Below, in pieces: positions 56,196 to 64,000 of a DNA stretch of 64,000 nucleotides (position 1 is its first letter; each line of letters opens with the position of its first letter). The DNA comes from Halarchaeum acidiphilum MH1-52-1 (GTDB lineage: Archaea; Halobacteriota; Halobacteria; Halobacteriales; Halobacteriaceae), in contig NZ_BATA01000004.1 in NCBI RefSeq assembly GCF_000474235.1, forward strand, positions 1 to 64,000. The letters are read 5' to 3'. Both the position numbers and the translations under genes were made by a program. The notes beneath the pieces were generated by a model, which was given only the letters and a program-made list of their open reading frames with translations, was not told the origin of the DNA and did no database searches.

Positions 56196-58070
56196 TCAGC
56201 TCCGCTTCTGAATCTCCTCGCGCAGCACCTCGCTGACGAGGTCGCCCTCCGCCTTCCCGCGCAGCGCGCCCATCGCCTCGCCCATCAGTCCGGAGAACGC
56301 GCCCATCCCCTCCGCCTCGATCTGGTCGGCGTTGCGCTCGACGACCTCGACGACGGCGTCGCGCACGACGTCCTCGTCCGCCGAGCCGAGGCCGGCCTCC
56401 TCGGCGGCCTCCGCGGCCGTCCGGTCCGGCTCCTCGGCGAGCGCTTCGAGCAACTCGGGGACGCCCTCTTGGGTGATCTCGTCTTCGGCGACGAGGTCGA
56501 AGACGCCGTGGAAGTGCTCGTCGCTGAGGTTCGTCACGGGTACGCCGTCGCGACGCAGGCTCGTCACCGTCGACTCGACCGTACGCGCCGCGAGGTTCGG
56601 GTCGACGCCCCGAGCGACGGCGTCCTCGAAGAGCCGCCACCGTCGCCCGTAGGCGACCTGCTCGGCGACGTCCTCGTTCAGGTCGTACTCCGCCGTGTAG
56701 CGCTCGACCTTCGCCGTGAGGAGTTCGGGCACCTCGATTTCCGAGGGATCCGGCTCCACCGGCGGGACGTCCGTCTCGGGATACATCCGGGCCGCGCCGG
56801 GGAGCGGGCGGAGGTACTCGGTGGTGCCGTCCTCGTTCGCGCCGCGCGTCTCCTCGGGGACGCCCTCCATCGCCGTTCGCGCGCGGTCGGCCGCGGCCTC
56901 GATGGCGCCGCGCGCGACGTCCGCCTCCGCGGCCACCATCGCCACCGCGTCGTCCTCGCCCGCGCCGACGGCGGCGCGCATCGCGTCGACTTCGTCCGCC
57001 GTCACGCCGTACGCGGGCAGTTCGTCCGTGTGGAAGATGCCGCCCGCGCCGTGGCGCTTCGCGTGATCCGAGAACTCCGTTCCGAGCCGGCGGTCCGGCT
57101 GGAGTTCTTTCCCCACCAAACCGTCGAAGCCGTAGAGCGGCACCGCGAAGACGAGACCGTCGGCTTCGAGCGCGCCGCGGACGACCGACGACTCCGTCTC
57201 CGCGAAGACGTCCGTGACGTCCTGTACCTCGCCCACGCTCGCGTCCCGCGCGGCGAGCGTGTCCGCGATGTCGAGCAGGCGGACCTGCCGCTGCACTTCG
57301 AGGTGGACGAGGTCGTCGATGTCGTCGAGGCTCTGGACGCCCTTCATCTCGACGCGCGCGCCCTCCGCGATCGAGACGTTCACGTCCTGCCGGATCGTCC
57401 CGAGACCGCGTTTGACCTGCCCCGTCGAGCGCAGCAACATCCCGATACGCTCGGCGGCCTCGCGGGCCTGCGCGGGACTGCGGATGTCGGGTTCCGTGCC
57501 GATCTCCACCAGCGGGATCCCGAGGCGATCGAGCGCGAACGTCGCGCCCGCCTCGCTCTCCTCGACGCGCGCCGCGGACTCCTCTTCGAGCATCATGTCC
57601 TCGATGCCGACCGCCCCCTCGCTCGTCTCGATCTCGCCGCCCTGCGCGACGAGCGACGAGCGCTGGAACCCGCTCGTGTTCGAGCCGTCGATGACGACCT
57701 TGCGCATCACGTGCGCCCGATCGAGCGGCGTCATGTCCATCAGGGCCGCGACCTCCAAGGCGACATCGAGCGCCTCCTCGTCCATCCGATGGGGCGGCTC
57801 GTCGTCCTCCTCGACGAGGCACGTCGTGTCGAAGGCGAGGTACTCGAACTCGCGCTCGACCTGCGACTCCTCCAAGGCGGCCTCGTCGATCTCGCCGAGT
57901 TCGCTCTTCGTCGGGTGGAGGTAGCGCGTGAACGTCCGGTCGTGCGCCTCGGGTTCGCGTCGCGTCGTCGGACACGCGCAGAAGAGCTTCGTCGCCGTGT
58001 CGAGTTGCTGGTGGATCTCGAGGCCAGCGACCAGCCCCAAATCCTCGTAGTCGAAATCGCCGTCGGTCAT
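56196..58070 (-). CDS. gatE: Glu-tRNA(Gln) amidotransferase subunit E
   Basis: 624 residues, full length. Signature start GLVAGLEIHQQLDTATKLFC with zinc-binding Cys, then the GatB/E catalytic cradle, an AspRS-like insertion in the middle, and a GatB/YqeY-type tail (EITQEGVPELLEAL ... SGLMGEAMGALRGK). With GatD it converts Glu-tRNA(Gln) to Gln-tRNA(Gln) and is unique to archaea, which fixes the domain of the organism. A TATA-like box lies about 29 bases before the ATG. Confidence 0.96.
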   Translation of the reverse strand: MTDGDFDYEDLGLVAGLEIHQQLDTATKLFCACPTTRREPEAHDRTFTRYLHPTKSELGEIDEAALEESQVEREFEYLAFDTTCLVEEDDEPPHRMDEEALDVALEVAALMDMTPLDRAHVMRKVVIDGSNTSGFQRSSLVAQGGEIETSEGAVGIEDMMLEEESAARVEESEAGATFALDRLGIPLVEIGTEPDIRSPAQAREAAERIGMLLRSTGQVKRGLGTIRQDVNVSIAEGARVEMKGVQSLDDIDDLVHLEVQRQVRLLDIADTLAARDASVGEVQDVTDVFAETESSVVRGALEADGLVFAVPLYGFDGLVGKELQPDRRLGTEFSDHAKRHGAGGIFHTDELPAYGVTADEVDAMRAAVGAGEDDAVAMVAAEADVARGAIEAAADRARTAMEGVPEETRGANEDGTTEYLRPLPGAARMYPETDVPPVEPDPSEIEVPELLTAKVERYTAEYDLNEDVAEQVAYGRRWRLFEDAVARGVDPNLAARTVESTVTSLRRDGVPVTNLSDEHFHGVFDLVAEDEITQEGVPELLEALAEEPDRTAAEAAEEAGLGSADEDVVRDAVVEVVERNADQIEAEGMGAFSGLMGEAMGALRGKAEGDLVSEVLREEIQKRS

Positions 58071-58093
58071 TGTCCGTGAGTGTGCGACCGAGG

Positions 58094-58104
58094 GGTAAAA
58101 AACC
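58094..58104 (-). promoter_or_regulatory. TATA box of gatE
   Basis: On the minus strand GGTTTTTTACC is centred about 29 bases upstream of ATG 58070, which fits a leaderless haloarchaeal promoter. Confidence 0.45.
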
Positions 58105-58116
58105 GTTCAGTCCCGC

Positions 58117-59592
58117 TCACCCGCGCCGGCGGACGAGGTGCTCGCGGAGTCCGGCCGTCACGGTCGCGACGAGCCCCGCGGCGTCCGCGGCGTCCACGTC
58201 GACGACGGCGGCGTCCCCGCCCCCGCTCCCCGCCGTATCGATCACGACCGACGCGAGTCCCCAGCGACGCTGGAAGAGCGTCTCGCGCTCGATGACGGTC
58301 TGCACGCGGTCGATCGGGACGACGTGCGTCCGGCGCGTCCAGAACCCCCGGCGCGCGACCGCGTGCTCGCCGTCGACCGCCCGCCCGAGGTGCCGCCACC
58401 GGTAGTGCGCGGCGACCGGGACGACCGCGACGAGGGCGAGCGACAGCCACCAGAACGGGTAGGGCGTCACGAGGTAGTGGACGCCGGCGGCGAGCGCGAC
58501 GGCCGCCCCGGCGAGGATCGCGTACCGCCCGAGGTAGCGCCGGCGCGCCCGCGTCGGTGCGGGAGCGAGGTCGAGGTCCCCGACCGGTTCGAGGTCGCGC
58601 GCGAGCGCGAGCACCTGCCGTCGGGTCGCGAGCGGGACCGCGGCCTCAGACCCCCCGGACGGCCCGGAACCGGGCGCGTAGCCCGCCGTCTCGACCGCGA
58701 GCGACGCGTAGCCGAAGCGCCGCTGGAGGACCGTCTCGCGGACCACGACCGTCTGGAGCTTCTCGATCGGAATCGTCCCCGTGTAGCGCTGGAAGAGGCC
58801 GCGCTCGTACCGGAGGTCGTCGCCCGCGCGCGTCAGCCGGAAGCCGTAGTAGCGGACGAACGTCCGGAACGCCGACGCCGCCCAGAGCGCGAGCACGACC
58901 GCGAGCGCGCCGACGGCGATCGCCACCGCGAGCAGGGCGCCGCCGAGGCCGCCGAACTCGTCCGCGAGGAACGGCCAGACGAACGGCTGGGCGACGAAGC
59001 CGATCGAGGCGAGCCGGACGTCGAAGGAGAGCGCGCTCGCGAGCAGGAGGTGCCGGTCGTCGAGTTCGAAGACGGTCTCGGGCGCCCCGGCGGCCGCCCC
59101 GGCCCGTGAGCCGTCGCCCGTCGCCGCCTCGCTCGCGTCCGTCTCACCGGCCGCGGCGCGCTTCAGCCGTCGGATCTCCGTCTGGAGCCGGTCGGCCTCC
59201 GCGGCGCTCACGCACTCGAGGACGACCTCCGTCTCCCCGCCGCCCGCCGTCTCGACGTTCACCGTGGCGATGCCGAGGGCGCGCTGGACGACGTTCCGCG
59301 AGACGTCGACGTTCTGGACGCGCCCGAGCGGGATCTCGCGCTCGCGTCGCGAGAGCACGCCCGAGGAGATGTCGAGGGTGCTCGCCGTGAGCGCGTACGC
59401 GAAGCGACGGTGGACGGCGACCTCGTGGCCGACGAGCGCGAGCAGCGCGAGGACGACGAGCGCGGCCGCGGCGAGCCGCCAGCGCCCCGGCAACGCGGAG
59501 GACGCGCCCGCGAGGCCGACGACGATCGCCCACCCGAACGAGACCGCGCGCTTCCCGACGCGGTACGGGACGGAGAGCGGGTGGAGCTTCAT
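58117..59592 (-). CDS. Bacterial-PH-domain membrane protein (YdbT type)
   Basis: 491 residues from ATG 59592. Three copies of the bPH2 pattern follow membrane-helix pairs: [60 protein letters not shown]. Hydrophobic pairs lie at about residues 15-55, 195-235 and 365-405. The YdbS/YdbT pair is widespread and of unclear function. The start overlaps the end of the upstream partner by 4 bases. Confidence 0.85.
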   Translation of the reverse strand: MKLHPLSVPYRVGKRAVSFGWAIVVGLAGASSALPGRWRLAAAALVVLALLALVGHEVAVHRRFAYALTASTLDISSGVLSRREREIPLGRVQNVDVSRNVVQRALGIATVNVETAGGGETEVVLECVSAAEADRLQTEIRRLKRAAAGETDASEAATGDGSRAGAAAGAPETVFELDDRHLLLASALSFDVRLASIGFVAQPFVWPFLADEFGGLGGALLAVAIAVGALAVVLALWAASAFRTFVRYYGFRLTRAGDDLRYERGLFQRYTGTIPIEKLQTVVVRETVLQRRFGYASLAVETAGYAPGSGPSGGSEAAVPLATRRQVLALARDLEPVGDLDLAPAPTRARRRYLGRYAILAGAAVALAAGVHYLVTPYPFWWLSLALVAVVPVAAHYRWRHLGRAVDGEHAVARRGFWTRRTHVVPIDRVQTVIERETLFQRRWGLASVVIDTAGSGGGDAAVVDVDAADAAGLVATVTAGLREHLVRRRG

Positions 59593-60062
59593 ACGGCGTC
59601 CGTCGGGTCGCTCTCGATCGCGAGGTCGCGCAGGCGGTCTTGGAGGGCGAGGGCGCGCTCGGCCGCGAGACCCGGCACCGAGACGTCCGCGCCGCGCGAG
59701 CCCGCCGTGTAGACGACGACCGTCCCGAGGCCGAGGAGCCGTGCGAGCGGCCCGCGTCTGTTGTCGACGTGCTGGACGCGGACGTACGGGACGACCGTGC
59801 GGACGCGCGTGACGACGCCGCGCTCGATGTAGAGGGTGTCCTCGCGCACCTCGAAGCGCCACAGCCGGTAGCGCAGGGCCGCGTAGGTGACTCCGACGAC
59901 GAACGCGACGCCGAAGACGGTGCCGGCGACCGCGAGCGGCGGGAGGGAGAGCGAGAGCGGGTCGAACCACGCGAGCGCGCCCGCGATCGCGCCGAGGACG
60001 GCCGCCGCGACGAACGCGCCCGCCGTCCACAGCAGGCGGACGCGCGGGTGGAGGTCTTCCAT
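59589..60062 (-). CDS. Bacterial-PH-domain membrane protein (YdbS type)
   Basis: 157 residues from ATG 60062. Two hydrophobic helices ([20 protein letters not shown] and a second near residues 45-65) and one bPH2 domain ([20 protein letters not shown], then [16 protein letters not shown]). Partner of the longer protein downstream. Upstream in-frame codons to 60164 lack homology. Confidence 0.85.
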   Translation of the reverse strand: MEDLHPRVRLLWTAGAFVAAAVLGAIAGALAWFDPLSLSLPPLAVAGTVFGVAFVVGVTYAALRYRLWRFEVREDTLYIERGVVTRVRTVVPYVRVQHVDNRRGPLARLLGLGTVVVYTAGSRGADVSVPGLAAERALALQDRLRDLAIESDPTDAV

Positions 60063-60138
60063 GCGATACGTCTCCGCGCCCACCGGGAAAGAAGTACGGA
60101 CGGAAACGGGCCAACGCGGGGACGCCGCGTTCGTCGGT

Positions 60139-60214
60139 CCGCCGTCGCGTTGCTCACGGGTCACTCCGTCCCCCGTTCGCTTCTTCGCGACGTCTCCGCC
60201 GTCGCGTTGCTCAC
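60139..60214. repeat. Two 19-bp direct repeats upstream of the PH-domain pair
   Basis: CCGCCGTCGCGTTGCTCAC is found at 60139-60157 and 60196-60214, 57 bases apart, in the gap between fumC and the PH-domain operon. Similar text around them (CCCCGTTCG) suggests a tandem duplication. Confidence 0.6.
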
Positions 60215-60262
60215 TCGCGGGTCGCTACCGCTCCCCGTTCGTCCGGTCGCGCGTCGCGCGAC

Positions 60263-61678
60263 CTACTCCTCCCCGAGGATCCCGCGATGGGTCATCGTCT
60301 CCGGGTCGAGCACCTCGTCGGCCTCGTCCTCGGTGAGGTACCCCTCGGCGACGGCGACCTCGCGGACGGTCTTGTCCTCGGCGATGGCCTGCTTCGCGAC
60401 CTTGCTCGCCTTGTCGTAGCCGATGGCGGGGTTGAGCGCCGTCGCGAGCGCCATCGAGCGCTCGACCTGCTCTTCGCAGTACTCCTCGTTCGCCTCGAGT
60501 TTCGCGACGAACTTCTCCGCGAACGCCTCGCTCCCGTTCGCGATGAGCGTCGCGGATTCGAGGAAGTCGAAGGCGAGCACGGGCTTGTAGAGGTTGAGGT
60601 CGATCTGGCCCTCCGCGGCCCCCGCGGAGATGGTGGCGTCGTGACCGACGACCTGCTTGTGGACCTGATTGACCGACTCCGCGACGACCGGGTTGATCTT
60701 CCCGGGCATGATCGAACTCCCGGGCTGGTTCTCGGGCTGCTCGATCTCGCCGAGACCGTTGCGCGGGCCGGAGGCGAGCAGGCGGAGGTCGTTCGCGATC
60801 TTGTTCAGGCTCCCCGCGACGGTGCGGAGCGCGCCGTGGGCCTCGCTCATCGCGTCGTGGGCGGCCTGCGCCTCGAAGTGGTTGTCCGCCTCGCGGAACT
60901 GGACGTCCGTCTCCTCGCTGATGTACTCGGCGGCGCGCTCGGGGAACTCGGAGTGGGTGTTGAGTCCCGTCCCGACCGCGGTGCCGCCGAGGGCGAGCTC
61001 GCGCAGGTGGGCCTTCGCGTTCTCCACGCGCGCGAGGCCCTTCTCGATCTGGGCGCGATAGCCGCCGAACTCCTGTCCGAGGCGCACCGGCGTCGCGTCC
61101 TGCAGGTGCGTGCGGCCGGTCTTGACGACGCCGTCGAAGGCCTCCTCCTTCTCCTCCAAGGCCTCGACGAGCGTTTCGAGGGCGGGACCGACGTCCTTCT
61201 CGACGGCGACGAGCGCGGCGACGTGCATCGCGGTCGGGATGACGTCGTTCGAGGACTGCCCGAAGTTCACGTGGTCGTTCGGGTGGATCTCGCGCGTGCC
61301 GATCTCCCCGCCGTAGATCTCGGTCGCGCGGTTGCCGATGACCTCGTTGGCGTTCATGTTCGTCGAGGTGCCCGACCCCGTCTGGAAGACGTCGACGGGG
61401 AACTGATCGTCGTGCTCGCCCGCGATGACCTCGTCCGCGGCCGCGACGATGGCGTCGGCTTTGTCCTCGGGGACGGTACCCAGATCGCGGTTGGCCTGCG
61501 CGGCGGCCTTCTTCACGACGCCGAGCGCGTGGACGAACGCGGGCTGGAAGCCGCGGCCGCTCACCGGGAAGTTCTCGACGGCGCGCTGGGTCTGCGCGCC
61601 CCAGTAGGCGTCCGCGGGGACCTCCATCTCGCCGAGGCTATCAGATTCGATGCGATAGTCGTCGTCTGCGTCGCTCAT
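60263..61678 (-). CDS. fumC: Class II fumarate hydratase
   Basis: 471 residues from ATG 61678. Signature GSSIMPGKINPVVAE, the HPNDHVNFGQSSNDVIPTAM region and KTGRTHLQDATPVRLGQEFG. It interconverts fumarate and malate in the citric acid cycle. Length and motifs distinguish it from aspartase and argininosuccinate lyase, although fumarase and aspartase are close relatives. Confidence 0.93.
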   Translation of the reverse strand: MSDADDDYRIESDSLGEMEVPADAYWGAQTQRAVENFPVSGRGFQPAFVHALGVVKKAAAQANRDLGTVPEDKADAIVAAADEVIAGEHDDQFPVDVFQTGSGTSTNMNANEVIGNRATEIYGGEIGTREIHPNDHVNFGQSSNDVIPTAMHVAALVAVEKDVGPALETLVEALEEKEEAFDGVVKTGRTHLQDATPVRLGQEFGGYRAQIEKGLARVENAKAHLRELALGGTAVGTGLNTHSEFPERAAEYISEETDVQFREADNHFEAQAAHDAMSEAHGALRTVAGSLNKIANDLRLLASGPRNGLGEIEQPENQPGSSIMPGKINPVVAESVNQVHKQVVGHDATISAGAAEGQIDLNLYKPVLAFDFLESATLIANGSEAFAEKFVAKLEANEEYCEEQVERSMALATALNPAIGYDKASKVAKQAIAEDKTVREVAVAEGYLTEDEADEVLDPETMTHRGILGEE

Positions 61679-61826
61679 ATGCGGGGGACTCTCGCGGGGA
61701 CGCGTAAAAGGCACCGGTCCGCCCTCGCGTCGGTCGGCCGATCGGAGAACTCACTCGGATCGTGGTTAATAATAGGAAACTATTTTGTATGACCGGGGAG
61801 GATAGGTAGATGGTACAGAGACAATC

Positions 61827-63170
61827 ATGACTGATGAAAACTCCGGTAACGCGCTGAGTCGGCGGCGTTACCTCGTGGCGGCAGGTGCAGCGGGAACCGC
61901 GGCCATCGCGGGCTGTGGTGGAAACGGCGGCGGCGACAGCGGCGGCAGCGGCAGCGGCAACGAGAGCGGTAGCGGAAGTGGTAGCTCCGAGACGCTCGAA
62001 CTGCTCCACGGGTGGACCAGCGGCGACGGGGGCGACGCCGTCCAGAGCATGATCGAGGGGTTCAAACAGGAGTACCCGGACGTCGAGATGAACGTCAAGG
62101 GCATCGGCGGCGGTGGGAACACCAGCCTCGACACCCGGATCAACACGCGCCTCGGCAACGGGAACCCGCCGAGTTCCTTCGTCGCGTGGCCGGGCAAGCA
62201 CCTCCTCCAGTTCACGGACGCCGACCTCCTCGGCGACATCGAGGACTCCGTTTGGAGTCAGAACTCGATGAAGGACGCCTACCTCGAAGGGCCGCAGAAC
62301 GCCGCGAAGCCCGCGGGGAACTACGTCTGCGTCCCGACGAACATCCACCGGATGAACAACCTCTTCTACAACAAGACGGTCATCGATCAGGCCGGTGTCG
62401 ACGTCTCCTCGATCGAGACGCCGAGCGACCTCGCGGACGCCATCGCGCAGGTCGCCTCGGAGACGGACGCCGTCGGGATGGCTCACTCCAGTCAGGCGCC
62501 GTGGACGACGATCCAGCTCTGGGCCGCCACCTTCCTCGGACAGTCCGGCTGGGACGCCTATCAGGCGTTCATGAACGGGAACGGCGACGAGGGGAAGATC
62601 GCCGACGCGTTCAAGACCCTCAACGACTACAGCGAGCACTTCAACAGCGACGTCAGCACCGTCGGCTGGAAGGAGGCCAACCAGATGATCGTCCACGGGA
62701 ACGCCGGCTTCTTCCACAACGGCGACTGGGCGGCCGGCATGTACACCGGGACGGACGACTTCGAGTTCCAGGCCGACTGGGATCAGGTCACCTTCCCCGG
62801 GACGGACGGACTCTACTCCCTCAACATGGACTCGTGGGTCCACCCGAAGGACAATCCGTCCCCCGAGGCCAGCAAGAAGTGGCTCACATACGTCGGCACG
62901 AAGGACGCCCAGATCCGCTTTAACACGAAGAAGGGCTCCATCCCGCCGCGCAAGGACGTGCCGATGGATCAGTTCAACAAGTTCCAGCAGAACCAGTACA
63001 AGGACTTCCAGAACTCGACGGCGCAGCCGCCGAGCGTCGCGCACGGTCTCGCGACCACGCCGGAGGTCCTCGGCGAACTGCAGACCGCCGTCAACCAGCA
63101 CTACGCCGAGTACACGGACGACGCCGCGGAGGCGACCGCCAAGGCGTTCGTGAACGCGTTCAGTAACTGA
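61827..63170 (+). CDS. Sugar ABC transporter substrate-binding lipoprotein
   Basis: 447 residues. Twin-arginine signal (SRRRYLVAAGAAG) with a lipobox ending AIAGC, then a Gly/Ser-rich tether, as usual for haloarchaeal secreted lipoproteins. The mature part is a family 1 (MalE/UgpB-like) solute-binding fold: LELLHGWTSGDGGDAVQSM, VCVPTNIHRMNNLFYNK, and NAGFFHNGDWAAGMY. It binds a carbohydrate outside the cell and delivers it to the permease encoded next. AT-rich promoter sequence (TTAATAATA near 61768) lies upstream. Confidence 0.92.
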   Translation: MTDENSGNALSRRRYLVAAGAAGTAAIAGCGGNGGGDSGGSGSGNESGSGSGSSETLELLHGWTSGDGGDAVQSMIEGFKQEYPDVEMNVKGIGGGGNTSLDTRINTRLGNGNPPSSFVAWPGKHLLQFTDADLLGDIEDSVWSQNSMKDAYLEGPQNAAKPAGNYVCVPTNIHRMNNLFYNKTVIDQAGVDVSSIETPSDLADAIAQVASETDAVGMAHSSQAPWTTIQLWAATFLGQSGWDAYQAFMNGNGDEGKIADAFKTLNDYSEHFNSDVSTVGWKEANQMIVHGNAGFFHNGDWAAGMYTGTDDFEFQADWDQVTFPGTDGLYSLNMDSWVHPKDNPSPEASKKWLTYVGTKDAQIRFNTKKGSIPPRKDVPMDQFNKFQQNQYKDFQNSTAQPPSVAHGLATTPEVLGELQTAVNQHYAEYTDDAAEATAKAFVNAFSN

Positions 63171-63178
63171 CTCGACGC

Positions 63179-64000
63179 ATGCGTGAGAAGCTCGCGACGC
63201 TCGCCCGAACGCTCTTCCGCCGTCGGCGCGCCCGCACCGACGGAGGGGAAGCCACCGCGAACCCCTCCGGTGGGTTCCTGAGCGACCAGTTCGTCTCGTC
63301 GCTCCCCTACTGGCTCCCCGCGTTCCTGATCATGGGACTCGCCGTCTACGGGGCCATCTTCTGGAATTTCCTCCTGAGCCTGACGGACTTCCAGCAGTTC
63401 GGCAACCCCGATTACGGCCACCTCGATCTCGGGATGTACGCGAAGGCGTTCGGCGATCAGGTCTTCCTCGGAGCGCTCCAGAACACGTTCGCGCTCCTCG
63501 TCTCGTTCACGCTGTGCTGTCTCGTCGTGGGGCTGCTGATCGCCATCCTCGTCGATCAGAAGATCCGCTACGAGAACACGTTCCGGACCATCTATCTGCT
63601 CCCGATGGCGCTATCGTTCGTCGTCACCGCGCAGTTCTGGCTCTGGATGTACAACAAACAGAACGGCGTCGTGAACATCATCCTCGGCGCGTTCGGACTC
63701 GGACCCTACGAGTGGATCGGCAATCCGGCGCTCGTGCTCGGCGCGGTCGTCTTCGCGCTCATCTGGCAGTTCAGCGGCTACGCGATGGTCGTCTATCTCG
63801 CGGGCCTGCGCGCCATCCCGACCGAGCAGTTCGAGGCCGCGCGCGTCGACGGCGCGACCACCCTCCGGATGTACTGGCGAGTCATCATCCCCCAGTTGAA
63901 GGGGGCCACGATCTCCGCTTCAGTCGTCCTGATGGTATTCGCGCTGAAGGCGTTCGACTTCCTCTACTCCCTCAGCGGGAGCTACTACCCCCCGAAGGTC
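63179..64000 (+). CDS. Sugar ABC transporter permease (MalF/UgpA type), cut by window end
   Basis: 274 residues seen from ATG 63179, open at the window edge. At least five membrane helices, starting with LPYWLPAFLIMGLAVYGAIF. The EAA loop that contacts the ATPase is present (EQFEAARVDGATTLRMYWRV, then IIPQLKG). It follows the binding-protein gene after 8 bases. A second permease and an ATPase gene probably come next outside the window. Confidence 0.9.
   Translation, partial: MREKLATLARTLFRRRRARTDGGEATANPSGGFLSDQFVSSLPYWLPAFLIMGLAVYGAIFWNFLLSLTDFQQFGNPDYGHLDLGMYAKAFGDQVFLGALQNTFALLVSFTLCCLVVGLLIAILVDQKIRYENTFRTIYLLPMALSFVVTAQFWLWMYNKQNGVVNIILGAFGLGPYEWIGNPALVLGAVVFALIWQFSGYAMVVYLAGLRAIPTEQFEAARVDGATTLRMYWRVIIPQLKGATISASVVLMVFALKAFDFLYSLSGSYYPPKV

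Overview
The window comes from a haloarchaeon (class Halobacteria). The predicted proteins are strongly acidic. Signature archaeal/haloarchaeal genes are present: gatE, a TFB-like factor, archaeal-type mptE, Mre11-Rad50-HerA-NurA and HTH_10/Bat-like regulators. The secreted protein has a Tat-plus-lipobox signal. Several promoters fit a BRE/TATA box placed about 28 bases before a leaderless start codon. I cannot name the genus.

Bases 1 to about 37.9 kb form an accessory region that ends at a tRNA-Glu gene (37896-37970). The side facing the region carries a truncated integrase gene. The region is somewhat AT-richer, especially at 21.9-23.7 and 31.9-33.4 kb, and is full of DNA-processing genes. 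In order it holds: an unknown protein; an HNH endonuclease with tandem Cys/His repeats, coupled to a TFB-like factor; a second HNH protein; an exonuclease fragment; a small SMC-like ATPase; a tight mre11-rad50-nurA-herA operon; a divergently transcribed long prokaryotic Argonaute (pAgo) with a complete D-E-D-D tetrad; a 1677-residue GHKL-ATPase/DUF3883 protein; a two-gene operon with a PIN nuclease; an AddAB-like trio (AddB-like protein, PD-(D/E)XK nuclease, UvrD-nuclease fusion); an Mrr-like membrane-anchored endonuclease; a TraB-like membrane protein; a winged-helix regulator; an SDR protein and a beta-propeller. It ends in a deletion scar that joins a broken methylase-like gene to the broken integrase.

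Bases about 38 to 64 kb are ordinary very GC-rich chromosome: Bat-like regulator and Zn/Cd-type P-ATPase, a PIN toxin-antitoxin operon, thyX, a cupin, an MBL hydrolase, Mn-SOD, a HAD phosphatase, a sensor kinase, photolyase, an SDR, the mptE/folP folate pair, trmJ plus a GNAT, an EamA transporter, an Lrp regulator, gatE, a PH-domain pair, fumC, and the start of a sugar ABC transporter operon that runs off the end.

The most interesting signal is the Argonaute flanked by two complete double-strand-break processing machineries. This would fit a defence locus in which end resection supplies DNA guides to the Argonaute. That link is my inference.

Nine genes, including housekeeping folP and trmJ, each appear to lack exactly one base. 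I treat these as probable sequencing or assembly deletions rather than true decay, so the Argonaute and HerA may well be intact in the living organism.
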